Shown: one piece after another, positions 23,101-35,301 of the stretch
Layout: each line of letters starts with the position of its first letter
Position numbering within the stretch: position 1 is the stretch's first letter
NCBI RefSeq assembly: GCF_000213175.1
Contig: NW_009799099.1
Coordinates: 1,747,781 to 1,811,780, forward strand
Direction of reading: 5' to 3'
DNA: 64,000 nucleotides
DNA from: Neurospora tetrasperma FGSC 2508
Lineage: Eukaryota > Ascomycota > Sordariomycetes > Sordariales > Sordariaceae
Program-made: the position numbers and the translations under genes
The notes under the pieces: model-generated
The model's input: only the letters and a program-made list of their open reading frames with translations
Told to the model about the DNA's origin: nothing
Databases searched by the model: none

Positions 23101-25692
23101 TGGGGTATATTAACTGTAACCCAAAGTGCAAGATCCGGAAGGAGAGCGACGTGAGGTACCCAAAGGGGCCACATCTCGACCTGACCTTTTTGTTTTTTTT
23201 TTTGTCACATGGAGGGGCAAAACGTCGGTGCGCACGCTAGCAATTTGGCTGACAGCATCTTGATCTGAATAAATGGATCATGGAGCCAAAGAACGATGAC
23301 ATGCAGAAACCGTGCTGAACTGTTCAGGGATGGATCAGGGTCGCCGTCGTTTGTGGATTCCGCATGTTGTTGAGCTTGAACTGAAGCAGATGAGAATTTG
23401 GAGGTTGGAGAGCAACCGATGTGCTTCATAGGGTTAGGGTTTTGACATCAAACCTAGCGAGCGTATCCACTCGGGCCTTGTGTGGGCTGGAGCTGAACGG
23501 CCGAGGTTTCAGTTTGTTTGTTTCACCAGGGCAAATTTCTGTTCCGCTGTTTCTACACTTGCTCTCATGCCTCCTTCCATCACCCTTCCTTCTGTTTTCT
23601 TCATTCTTCATCTTCTTCCTCCTCCAACAATCGTAGCTGCGCCCCCTTCCCCTCCCCACCACCAACTTCGAGTCGGTCACGAGGTTAAAGAGGATTGTTG
23701 CATCTATGTAGAACTTCCACTTTGACCGTCTTTCCCTGGCATGGGAATCTCGTCCGCAACGGCTTCGGTTTAGTTGCCACTTCGATCATGCCTTTCCACT
23801 GCTGCCTTGATTTCGCCCGAAGTCAACTCGCGCTTTGTCGGGAGCTTCATGCGTGCCACGAGCTTGCCACGAGGTGTTCATGCTTTGGTCTCGTCTGATG
23901 TTTCGCCATTATGTAGGTCAGCTCCAAGGGTCTTCCCCAGCCACTCCTGGGCTGCTGTCTGTCACAATCATCATGGAGCCCGCGATATCGACCATGTGAG
24001 CATCCAACTAGAGCTCGCTCGACTGGGGACGGTGCATTGGGCTCCCCAACAGTCGTCGTCGACATGTCCGTACAACTGCATACGGGATGGCTCCCCGCTT
24101 TTCGCTTCTTTTACCTCTGCTCTTCCCGTCAGTTGTTTTGGGGTCGGGATGGAGGACTCGTTCATCTAGAAAGGCCCGGCCGATGAAAGGGACTATCAAC
24201 GTCACGCTTCAGGGAAACCGAGGTCAACCTAGAGGTATGTACCACAGACCTCCTTCATTACCCATCTCCGCGGTCATTGGCTGGACGACAGGGGCCTTCG
24301 GTTGAGAGTGACATCGCCCGAGCCGGTTATTGCGACTTTGTAATCGGTTCCTGCGGCTGTGTGGGGCCATGTATATGTACACTGTCATCAACACTGAACA
24401 GAGACGCCAGGACTCGACTTGCAAGCTTGCTCGAGGCTTGATACATAGTGTACACTACTATTATTAGTCTACGTTGCCAAAGTCGCGACAACCATCATTA
24501 CCAGTCATCGTTTTTGAACCGCGACAACGAAAGCTTGAAAACACTTCTTTTCAGGCGGAAAACTCACATACATATGCGGAGAGCTCTCACCGGCTGCCTA
24601 CACCCCTATGGTAGAACTAACCTTAACGCCTAATACTAACCGCTGATACACTACTAACAACTAATGTGGGTTGCGGGAGATGACTTATACCTTTGCTCCA
24701 TACGGTCGCAACAACCGGCTCGATATCGCCGTCATAGCGACGCCGAACATAGTCAAAGCATCGATGCTAACAGCGTCCGATCCCCCCTTGCCAGTACCAC
24801 GGTGACGGATGGTTACCCCATGCTTTTGGGGAGAAAACCCCCTGGTAATAAATGCATACCATTCGGAGCGGAGTGTCTCCAGAGAGTATGTACGTACTGG
24901 AGATGAACAGGCCTAGAGGCCAATGGCGAACTCATGAAAGGAAGGTCCAAGCGGCGGCTTCAATCCGTCATCCCCCGGTTCTTTTGTTTCTTTTCCTGTC
25001 AGAATAACCTCCTGCTTTGGTTCTCCTTCCAGCCCTTCTACCCCGGCCTTGCCTGCATACTCTGTTGCACTCCAAGTCACTACCGCAGCATCGCGTACCC
25101 ACCTGCATGCTTCACCTGTGCTGAGATTAGACGACGGAACTCTCGGTCTCATACCTGTTGAGGGCCCGAGTCTCGGCTGTCGTCTTCGTGTCGCACGTTT
25201 CGACAGCACTTGTTTCTCTCCACTGAATACTGGTCTACTCAGTACTGGAGAACCACCATTCGAAGACTCGTGCCTGGATGATGGATCTGCTCCCATGCTC
25301 CAGGTCCGGGGGCTTGTAGCTTGCGAGGGAACTAGGCCACCCTACCTAACCTTCAGGTGGGGAGTTACGATGGGAAATCTAAAGCATCTATCAGTCTCGA
25401 GGGTTGCTGCTCTATGATATACTCCCTCCTCCTAGTCGATATACCTACATGGGGTCCCGTGCTAGTCCCTTCAACCCTGTCTGGTAGCCAACCACGGTCT
25501 CGACTCAGGGCAAGGTCTGTCCTAATTCCAGTCTACGTGCATGACTTATATACCATCCATTGTACCCCTAGCCCGTCATCACTGTGAAGAGCGTTGTTTG
25601 TTCCTTGGCCTCATCCAGCTTTCTGTACATCTGGTTGGTCTCACGAGTTTGGTCATTTATCTCTAACACGGCTCGAACGACCCGTCCGACTC
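20146..25692. other. Long intergenic region, no supported gene
   Basis: About 5.4 kb between divergently transcribed genes (aminopeptidase - and Uds1 +). Short frames exist, for example 21637-21930 (+) and 24913-25296 (-). None shows a recognisable motif, signal peptide or supporting splice structure. A T-run occurs near 23190-23202. The proximal few hundred bases at each end should contain the two promoters; 20146-20331 may be coding if the outer aminopeptidase start is used. Confidence 0.55.
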
Positions 25693-28137
25693 ATGGCTCA
25701 TATTGTTAGCTGTATGCTGGACTCCGACTCCGAGGATTTCAGCCTTTACCTCAACAACTACATAGCAAAGGAAGTCACTCCACAATCATCCAATGAATCG
25801 GTACGTCACTCCGGGCCCACAAGATCAAGCGAAAAGCCGGCCAATGCTTACTTACACATTTATCCAAACTACAGTTAGGTCGAGCTTCGCCGTCAGGGGA
25901 TAAACCGTTTACTTGGAGGATGTTTCACCCAGAAAAAAGATATCAGCAGTGCTCCAAAGACACGCAGTCGACAGTCTCTGAGAAGTCAGTTGACCCAGAG
26001 CAGTTCTCTGTCCTGAACATGGGACCAAACAGCGAGATTGGTGGAAGGTCCAATGCTGGATTTGGTTTGAGAATACAAGTAAAGGAGCAGAACCTTACTA
26101 GCAGGCGGAAAGTGAGCGTGCCTGAACTTGGCCCAATGACGACCGTCCAAGAGGCAGCCATGGATTCCCGTATGTTTACCCTAGATGGAATTTTTTTTTT
26201 TTTTTCATTCATGCTGACAAGTGGTCCCAGCCACCATTCCCGGCCGTCCGGCTCTCCATGAACGTTCAATTAGTGCCCCAGGCCTTCCATCAAGACCTAA
26301 TCAGGGTAAGGGGCCATTCAAGGATCGAGTGCCCATTGAGCGAGCGCAGCCTGATGCCGCCCGCCAATGTATTAATCGAAGCCAACGAGTTCAGAACGAG
26401 GCTAGACAGCCTTTTTCGCCCAGGAATCTCACTCCTCTTGTGATTCCGACGCTTAGCTCTGCCACCCAAAGACTCCACCAGAAGACGTCAAGCAGCCGTC
26501 TCCGAGCAGGTACCGCGCCGGTAGACTCCACGATTCGGGCAGCAAAATTCGAGGGTTCTCCTAAAGCGCGGACGCCATTCACGCCCCTTTCAGCTACTTC
26601 AAGCGCCCCGAGATCTGCAGCAACAAGTGCCGGGACTGCTTCCACACTGCCAACGCCTATATCAGCATCCACCGACATCAGATCTTCGCCGATGCCATGG
26701 GATAAGGTTGACAACAATGTGCCAAAAAGCTCCATTGAATGCACACGTGGGTTCCCATTGGCACTCGAGACAGGCATCGCTGATAGCCCTCAAAATGTCT
26801 CGAACATCGGGCACAAGAGGAGTCAGTCAGAAACGGGAAGCATCATGGAACGGGGCCGACCACGGAAAAGGAGTGAGACATGCGGGGCTACCGTCTTGAA
26901 CAGGTCATGCTCCAAAAGGAGTAAGAGCGCAGAACGGCGCGCATTTGAACAATTGCCAAAGGGGTGGAAGGCCAGCGATGCGGTTAAAATGCTCAAGCCT
27001 AACGAAACTGCTGCTCTACAGAAGCAGGCTCTTCAACAGGCTGCTAGGTTCGAGGTACTGCGCAAGGAAGACGTCGATAACCTCTCGAAGGTGAGCTTAC
27101 CCTCGACCGCGTACTTTGGTTTGTGACTAACAGCATGTTAGGAGCTACGGCAGCTAGACGAACGGACTGAATATCTTAGACGCACCTACACATCCCTCCG
27201 TGCTGGTCGACGTAATCTACATGCTCGGATCTGCCAGTACCTTCGGTCTCCTCGCACAGCCAAGTTCAGTCAAGAGTCCATGCTGAAGCAAGAAGAGGCT
27301 CTTGCAGAGCTCGACGCTTCAATAGACGACTGGATAACCAAGCTCGATCAAGCTGAGAATCGCCGGACTCGAGTTCGGCAGAAACTTCTTGAGCATGTTG
27401 CCGCGGCCACCACACTCTCCATGACCCCTGGATCTGTGGCCGGCGTAAGCGAGAGTCTGCAGTGCGCCATGGGGATCCGCTCCTTGGGCTCTGCTACGAA
27501 TGGCGCCGGTAATATCTCCACGCCTCCTCGCAGTCCAGCGAAAATGTCCTTTTCCTCTCACATCATCTCCGCATTTACACCATCTTCGCCGCCGAGAGTG
27601 GCTGCTCATGTGCCTTCCACCATTATGGAACAGCCATTCTATGAAGAGGAAGAAGCTGCGAGCGAAGAGCAAGGCGCCAGTTCTCGGCGTGCTGAAACCA
27701 TCATGGTCTTTGCAGGCAGCGATGTCTCTGCCCTCTTGGCTGATGTGGAAAATGCGCTCACCCATATGGGTGGCGACGGTCTCCTTGCTGATAGGGAAAA
27801 GCGGCATACAGTCAAGGTTGAGGTATATTCTCCGGTCACAAAGGAATATCCAGTAAAGGAGGAAGAGCCGGCAGTCACAAATGAGACGCTCCCCCCCGCT
27901 CCGCCCCCCTCAGACAGCCGGCGGAAACACATACACCGCACCATGAGCATCGATATGCTCAACGGGCTTCGTGGTAAGCCTTCACTCGCCGTCGATACAG
28001 CGGAAATGCCCATACAGAGCTGCAAAGGCGGCGCCAACAGCAACAACACAACATGTCAGTCGGCTACCACAGCACGCGTTGTTAATAGCGAGGAGATCTT
28101 CCTCACTAATGCTGTCTTCCGGCCGCCACCGAAGTAG
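25693..28137 (+). CDS. Uds1 (up-regulated during septation) domain protein
   Basis: Predicted ~752-aa protein of the fungal Uds1 family, named after an S. pombe gene induced at septation; its molecular role is poorly known. Exons: 25693-25800, 25875-26169, 26231-27090 and 27142-28137. Introns of 74, 61 and 51 nt each keep frame (GTACGT, GTATGT and GTGAGC donors). Exon 2 opens with the family-like KPFTWRMFHPEKRYQ. A Ser/Pro-rich low-complexity region follows. The Uds1 domain lies around residues 385-520: ARFEVLRKEDVDNLSKELR, then a coiled coil with YLRRTYTSLRAGRRNLH and KQEEALAELDASIDDW. The C-terminal 220 residues are disordered. The start is uncertain: ATGs at 25693 and 25714 are in the same frame and no upstream exon could be excluded. 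Confidence 0.85.
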
Positions 28138-28568
28138 CACCGTGGCTCTTGTAGCTTCATCGCCATGTATCTCCTCGTCTTGTGGTGATGCACTCTCACA
28201 TACAAACATTTGTACAAACCGACTTTTTTCCTAATGTTTAGTGTAATTTCTAGCGCTATGTCTGTCTGCGTCTCTTGACTTCATTTCTTTCTTGGTTCAC
28301 AACCAAACGCTGGAGTTTATGGATGGTGGAGGGTGGGCAACGGGGAAAGTGTGGTAAACATGATATTTCAGTGTGCGACTGGCCAGGAATTACATACCCA
28401 AATGATACCCCTTTAAATAGCCGGTTACCATAGTCGATAAATGATATCTCGGGGAATTCAATAATCATGCAGATTGAGTCGTTCATGTTTCTGGCGCATG
28501 ATGTTGCTATGTACTTATGATCACTATTGATGAGAACCAAGCGAACAAGTGATAACTGTTTGATGCGA

Positions 28569-28572
28569 TATA
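28569..28572 (+). promoter_or_regulatory. TATA element upstream of the 5S rRNA gene
   Basis: TATA at position -29 relative to the 5S start, in the context GATATAACG. Filamentous-fungal 5S genes are known to need such an upstream TATA-like element besides their internal promoter. The match here is by position and sequence only. Confidence 0.55.
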
Positions 28573-28597
28573 ACGTTGTCAGCACACATCATCCAAT

Positions 28598-28716
28598 ACA
28601 TACGACCATAGATGGTAGAAAACTCGGGATCCCGTCCGCTCTCCCATAGATAAGCTACCAATCGCCTGACTAGTAGTTGGGTCGGTGACGACCAGCGAAT
28701 CCCAGGTGTTGTATGT
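28598..28716 (+). rRNA. 5S ribosomal RNA, dispersed gene
   Basis: About 119 nt. The 5' end ACATACGACCATAG pairs with the 3' end GTTGTATGT. Internal blocks match filamentous-ascomycete 5S RNA: AAAACTCGGGATCCCGTCCG, CTCCCATAGATAAGC and TAGTAGTTGGGTCGG, then GACGACCAGCGAATCCC. Helix GGTAG/CTACC is intact. T-runs at 28716-28720 and 28722-28728 would serve as the RNA polymerase III terminator. Single dispersed 5S genes, not tandem arrays, are usual in Pezizomycotina. All conserved blocks look intact, so I call it a gene and not a pseudogene. Confidence 0.93.
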
Positions 28717-29193
28717 TTTTCTTTTTTTGTAATTTTGTAGTTTTCGATCTTTTATCTCGCTCTCTCTCTGTCATCCAGAATTACAATTCCCCGAAGTCTA
28801 CACGCAATAACCTACAAATCCTATAGTTCACGCCCCAGTCCGATGTTATGTTAGAGGTATGTAGTAGCATATCGGTAGCCTTATATGTAGGCGGCCCTTT
28901 GCAACCCTCTGTCTAGCAGTGTGGCCTCCCTAGATCCTATCTCTTACCATACCCTTATCCCGTCAACCTGAACCGAGATTTCCAAGAAAAAAAACTTCTT
29001 GCGAAGTGAGTGCCCCATCACTGAACTGGTATTTCCCTAGTTTACCCGGTCAAATGTCGGAGTGTCTCACAAGATGATACGCATAAAGGTAACAGCAGAT
29101 ATGGCAAGTACTATTCATATTTCATTTCAAACATATAGAGGCAAAGCAAGCACATCACATTAGCTTTCTTTCAATCTAATCACGCCTACAACC
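28717..29193. other. Short intergenic region
   Basis: About 480 bases between the 5S gene and the 3' end of the GH3 pseudogene. It starts with the T-rich 5S terminator. I see nothing else of note. Confidence 0.6.
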
Positions 29194-31862
29194 TCAAATA
29201 TCCACCGTTCCTTTGAGTGGTAAATTTCTACTGCCCCCCCCAATCTCGAGCACGTACTTCGCACCCTTCTTCAGCCTCCACCTCTGCCTCACCGTATCCC
29301 ACAGGTCAACCTGCCCTCCCTCGCGGATTTTGCCAGTGGGGAGTTCATCCGTGTCCGCATCAGCGGCTCGCTTTACGGATAAGTTACCGTAGGAAAAAGT
29401 GGTATAGCTCAAGCCGAAGCCGAACTCGTAGCGCGGCGTGATGTTCTTGGCGTGAAAGTGACGATAGTCAAGGAAGACGCCCTCGGAGAAGTTGCTCTGG
29501 GGAAATTTGCGGAACATGCCGGCGTCAGGGAGATCGGGTCTGAAAACGGCATAGTCGGACTCGTTGCGTGCAATGGTGTAAGGAAGCTTGCCGGAGGGGT
29601 TTGAGTCGTCGTAGAGCAACGAGACGAGCGCCTTGCCCGAGGCTTCGCCGGGGAGGTGGGCGAAGATGAGGGCGGTGACGTCGAGGTGGTCAAAGAACTG
29701 GTCGACGAGGCGGATTCCAGCGTTATGGAAGATGATGATGGTATTATTGCACTGGTTGGCGACGTGCTTGATGAGCCCGTCGGTGTAGTCGTTGCGCGCG
29801 CCGGGGCGGTCGGCGCCCTCAGCTGCATAGGTGTTGCCGATGACAAGGCAGGCATCTGAGGTCGGGTTGACGGCGGGATTGCCGTTATGGAAGTCCCAGA
29901 ACAGCGCGGTGTCCGTCTTCGTAGGCCCGGTGGACGATGGCTTCGAAGGGTGAGACGGCGAGCGATTGGGAGGTGGCACCGGAGCCGCCGTCGGAATAGG
30001 GCGTGCCATTGAAAGCGATGGGGGTGTTACCTACCGCGGCACTGCCAAAGAATCCGCTGGTAAACTCATCGTAGTTGAATGATTCTGCCCCGAAAACCCA
30101 TGCAGATGAACCAATCGTTGGACCATTGTGGTCGGGGTTCTTGGCGGAGTATCCGAAGACAGATAACAATACGGGGCTGCTCAAGGGCAAGGCGCTACGC
30201 GTGTTTTTCACGAGGACATGACCCTCAACCGCACCGTCAAATAACGTGGAGCGGAAGGTCGAGTTTTTGGCGTCAACTATCATGTGAGGTTTCGTAATGT
30301 CACTAACCATGCCGATACCGGGTGTAGAAAAGTCCGTGTCCTGGCCCATCTTATACCAAGATGCCATGATCCTAATTACCATGTCGTCTACTCTGGATTC
30401 AGAAACAGAACCGTTCTTCACCGCATCCACAAGCTTAAATCCCCAGAAATTATCCCCTTCCGGCATGGTCATATCTAGTTCCGCCAAAGCCGTGGCAACA
30501 CCGGCGTGCTGGGCACTCCAGTCAGAGACCACAAAACCCTCGAAACCTAGTTCTGTCTTGAGCAGGCCGTTGAGGGACTTGCTGTTCGCGCAGCCATATG
30601 AGTTGTTCAGCCGGTTATATGAACACATGATGTTACCTGTACCGGCGCGGAGGGAATCCTGGAAAGGCCAGAGATAGAACTCATGCATTGTTTTGTCGTC
30701 AATATTCAATGATACCGACTCCATGCCGTTGGCAGACATTCGGTATGATTATTGTTCGTTAGCGATATAATGCTAGTCTGATATTAGCGGCCTGTTAGAG
30801 GTCGCTTCTTAAGTATGGGGACGTTAACTTGCCTTGACGCTGGTGATGACACCAACGTTTTGAATTGCCTCAACGGTTTTGTACACAAGAGCCCCTGCCA
30901 GATATGGATCGGAAGAGAAACCTAGTCCACAATTATCAACACTCAGCCCTTCCTGTGGGTTACTGACAGTAAGTGACAAACCTTCCCAGTTGCGGCCACT
31001 TAGTACCACACGGCCCATAGGCCCAACAACGGGCACAAGGAGCACATTCACTCCTTTCTTGTTGAACTCGCTGCCCATGCCGGTCCCTCGCTGGTATGCG
31101 AGCGACTTGTTCCAGCTCGCACCAACATGGATACCGCTCGACCAACTGCTGACAGAATCGGTATTTCTTAGGCCGTTTCCGGCATCGCTTAGGCACATTC
31201 CGGGGAAACTTATACGGGATATAGGCCGAATGAAGCCAGAGCAACTCGTGTTAGATTGGAGGCCGGTCGTTAGATGGACCTGTGTGGTGGCGCATATGTC
31301 AGAAATGTAATCCGAAAGAAGCTCAATAACACTGCCATCGCAACATATGGCAGCCAGTACCTTCTCATCAAGTGTCATTCGACCAACTTGTTCCCTGGCC
31401 TTCTTATACGAGGATGCCCAAGCTCCAGTGCCGGCCATGTTTGCTAGTGGCAAATCAGCCTTCTGTCTTCAACGGTGAACCCGTGCATAAAACCGGTTTC
31501 GAGATGAAGCCTGCGTACGTACGTGAAGGATAGACCGGTGGTGACTGGCCATAGAAATGTTCGTCACTGGTGATCGAATATCCTGAGTTACCTGCCCCAC
31601 CTCCCGCCTCGGCTGTGCCCTTGTTCCCTTTCTTTGGTAGAGCCGCCAGTCCTGCTAAACCTGCACCGACAATGACGAGGATGACCGCCACGATCATGGC
31701 AATCCCGCGCTTCGTCCTAAGGAAAGGGAAGTGGCGTGTAATCCATGAGACGCCTCCTGATTTGGCGTCCAGCGGAGGTGAACCCCTAGACAAGGAAATG
31801 CCAGAAACATGCTCGCCGGTAGAAGCGGCAGCATTTACCTTTTGATTTTCTGCACTTGCCAT
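29194..31862 (-). pseudogene. GH3 beta-glucosidase, membrane-anchored type, disrupted
   Basis: Remnant of a type II membrane GH3 beta-glucosidase (Aspergillus bglE-like), otherwise about 795 aa. Exons on the minus strand: 31862-31523, 31443-31361, 31279-30982, 30921-30833 and 30772-29194. The TM helix is at about residues 53-75. The catalytic half has [19 protein letters not shown]-like PVVGPMGR and the nucleophile motif GFVVSDW. The C-terminal half has NAGIRLVDQF and PRYEFGFGLSYTTF. Two lesions: an in-frame TAA at 30749-30751, inside the conserved K-HYIANEQ-x-SYRM block, and a one-base insertion near 29913-29918, where the frame ending AYEDG continues as TALFWDF only after a shift. No alternative splice removes either without losing conserved residues. 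Assembly error is not excluded, but two independent lesions favour a pseudogene. Intron 4 has a GC donor. Confidence 0.82.
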
Positions 31863-34800
31863 GTTGACAGTTGATGTCGAGGTGGTGTTAGCTCGCCATA
31901 CCCTTTGAACACTCTTGATCGTCACTCCTTCCGAATAGTGAAGAACCGATTCCAAGTTTACTTCATGGTGAGATTCGGTGGAATGAACTCCTATTCCATC
32001 TTCAACTTCTCAAGTCTTTGAAATCGGTATCCGAAGGAGTCCAGCGCGTTCAAGACAAACTCAGCTGGCCCCGACAAGAATTCGATTGGTTTTTCTTGAG
32101 CAGTACTGCTTTATGCTGAAACACTCCTCGGTGGATTCCGTATGTTCGATACGATCGTCCTCGTTTCAGGTTGCCGACAATCGCTAAAGATATAAACAGA
32201 AGAGGGGAGGTTGTCAGAGACAGGTTGCAAACAGATGGCGTTGACGATATCAAAGAATTGCCAAACGAGCGCCGAAATAAACGAGCTATTTCGAAAACGA
32301 AAGAACTCCAATAATGGCTAGGTTTCACAGGTTCGAGAAAGTTGAGGCCGGTGGTCCCAACCGGAAACCTTCTCCGTGTTGTCATGGAGCGATGAACAGT
32401 CGTCGTCAACTCGTTGGCCGGAGACCGAGTCGGGACCCCGTAAACCGAATGCGTTTAACGCAGGTTTAGCTTGAGCCCACGCGGGGGGACTGTAATCGGG
32501 CGTCGTATGTAATGAGTTTATGCGGAGGAGAAGAGCCCACATTTCCTAATGGCCCAATTCGCGATGGTCCCCATGGTGCAGCCTCTTCAGAGCGCGCCGT
32601 CTAAGGAGCCCCGGCCGCGCTTGCAGTGGCCTCGGCTGGTATAATGCCCGGGAGTGTCAGGTGTAGAGGTAGCCCGCCGGTGCAAACAGCTCCCGTGCCG
32701 CTACACCAATGGATGCCCGGTCTTGACAGGTACTTCGAGAGGCACCTAGAGGTAACTTCTATCTATCAAATAGGTAAGGTACCTATTGGACGCAGCTTTC
32801 CATGTATTGATGTCCAATGGCAGCCTTCAACTGTTATGGTAACTTTCTGCAACGCGCAAACAGTTCTTTAGGTTTCGTGAATGACAGCACCAACAGCCAA
32901 TAGGAACCTCTCAGTCCTCACTGAGGTCCTTCATGTCGTGCACGGATGCTGGACCGATTGCTATCCCATCGATGCCATTCGAGGTCAGCCTCAAGGTGCG
33001 TGCAGACACCGAGGTGCCCTGAATCCGTCCTGTCCCTGCAGCAGCGGGCCCGTGGCGTCCTCCCACGCGATGCAGGGATGGGGCCAAGCAAGGGAAACTC
33101 CAGGGGCATGCAGAAATCAAGTACCTTACGAACCGATCGGTTCGAACTCTACAACCATTCGAAGATTCCCAACATCAGGATATGTTGGGATGAACGGGGA
33201 TAGCGTGAAATACGAAACCAACCGACTACTACCGCACCCGCCTTGGGAAAATCGTAGTTGGATGTGGGACAGGTCGAATGACGTAACGGAAGTACCACTT
33301 GCATATGTCAGTAGAGGTAGGTAGGTACTATGGGAACCCTGATACCTGACCTGGAAGCTGTTTGCTTTTGACAAAGAAGGGGAGTTCCCAAAAAGAAAGA
33401 GAAATCTAGGTAGCGAGCACGAGCGAAGGAAAAGCACAGTGACGGGTTCAATTGGATATGGTCTGAGCAGCACCACAACAATTCCCGTATGAAGACGAAC
33501 GATACGCGGATCGTCCAGCGCAATGAATGGGAATGGCGACATTGACCCACTTCCGGCCGAATGAAACGCTTCGTGATTGTGGGTACCTCGTCAGTTTGAT
33601 GGATGTCAAGTCTGGTTGTTCCCCACAACGCCAGCCATGTGTCTTTTTAACTTTTCACCTTTTTCTTTGCATTATTGTACACTAGTGTTCTGTATGCTAC
33701 ACTACAGTATTTTCTCTCTCCACACCACAAACCGGGCATGAGGCGAACTGGGGTTCGTCTAAAGTCTGAACGTTCCGCAACTGCCACGTGCTTTTTGTGC
33801 TGCGTTGCACCAAGGAAAGTGTGGGCAACGTGGGCGGTTTGAAGAGTGAAATCAGTCCCAACTAAAGTGTTGCCGAGTTGGTTCCGCATCTACTACCTAG
33901 CGGAAGGGAGCAGTAGCTGTCTACACTACAACCAAAACACCGACGTACACATGTATCAATCACAGTGAATCGGATAGGTCACGTCTAAGTATATCTGAGA
34001 CAAGGAAACTACAGGACAGGCTAAACAACCCATGAATCTCGATCAATCATTGTACATACGCGAACAGTCCTACAGGGTACAGTACACTCGGCTCGCTCGC
34101 TATCACCGGGTCCATCACAATTCTCTAGACACAGTAACAATGACCTTCGCACCAAAATTGCCAATACGACATTGCATTGCACCTTCAAACCTCGGCCATG
34201 CTGCCGAGCCAAAGAATCGTGCAGCTTCTCATTTGTTAGCGTTGATGGTTTAAGGTACCTTGAGCCTCTGTCTTGTTAGACAGCCGACGGGGTTCGGGGC
34301 GGAAACAGTGTTATGACTTGTTCAATGGGACTGCAACTCAAATGTGATTCTCTTTTTTGATTCGTTTCTGTCTGACCTCCACATCATCATCGAGAATAGC
34401 TCTTTTGTGCTCAATGAACGTCTCTCTGTAGAGAACGCTGGGATACGCGACCAACGTGAGGGAGAGGTGATTGATTCGTTATGTCATCTCCAAGTCCCAG
34501 TCATCCAATCCCCCTTCCGTTCATCCCTCCACAAACCCACACGAAAAGCTCTTCGGGTATATCCAATCCGAATCAAGCTGACGAACAAAGACAACTAAAG
34601 ATGTAGCGACGAACTTCCTCTGTCCAATCTGAGAACGTGTTTCCCTGGGTCGTAAGCGGAGCCAAGGAGAAAGGACATCTGCCATCAGCCGCTACAAGGT
34701 CCGTGACGAAATAAACAAAATGATCTTTGCAAAAACAAATGCCGCCGTACCCCCCACGGGAGCCACGATCTGCTATAGGGCAAACAAGGCGAACGAAGAA

Positions 34801-35301
34801 AAGGATAAAGAAATGGCCCAGAAATGCTGACCACCCAAGCCGCAAGAGTCGCTTGTGCAATGTCGAACAAGGAAAAATCAAGATGGATCCAAAATGACAA
34901 AGGGCCAGGGTTTGATGGAAAGGGGTCATAGAATAGTGAGAGATCCGCAACATCCGGGATATAAAGTGCAAATGTAGTGAGCGAGAAGCTGGCAAAATAC
35001 AGGTAAACGGAACGCCGGTATGTGGTCTAGAAGCGGAAGTGCTCGGAGGGTTCTGGGTCGGTAAAAATGCAAGGGAAATGCAACGCGTGGTCCTCGCCTC
35101 CGGAGTATCTGGCCACAACAGAAGCACTGTAGGTTTAGACCATATTCACAATGAGGTCGACCGTACAGATGAGATGACTCGTGAAGAGGAAGGGAAGTTG
35201 ATACATCCACAACCAGCAATTTGCTGGTTCACTTCACCGGGCGCGGTGCTTCGGAAGCAAATGAATCGGATGTGCAAGCCCATCATTATATGAATATCCC
35301 C
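31863..35301. other. Intergenic region, no supported gene
   Basis: About 3.4 kb between the 5' end of the GH3 pseudogene and the 3' end of the G-alpha gene. The first part contains the former GH3 promoter; an in-frame ATG at 31955 would extend that product by 31 residues. It carries AGGTACCT-type palindromes near 32775, 33315 and 34252. No gene is supported. Confidence 0.55.

Noticed and set aside
24913-25296. 127-codon minus-strand frame divergent from the Uds1 gene
   Set aside because: It could encode a small protein, but no motif, splice site or composition signal supports it over chance.
30749-30751. RIP leakage from the transposon as the cause of the GH3 stop
   Set aside because: The transposon is about 20 kb away with unmutated genes between, and the second GH3 lesion is an insertion, which RIP does not make.
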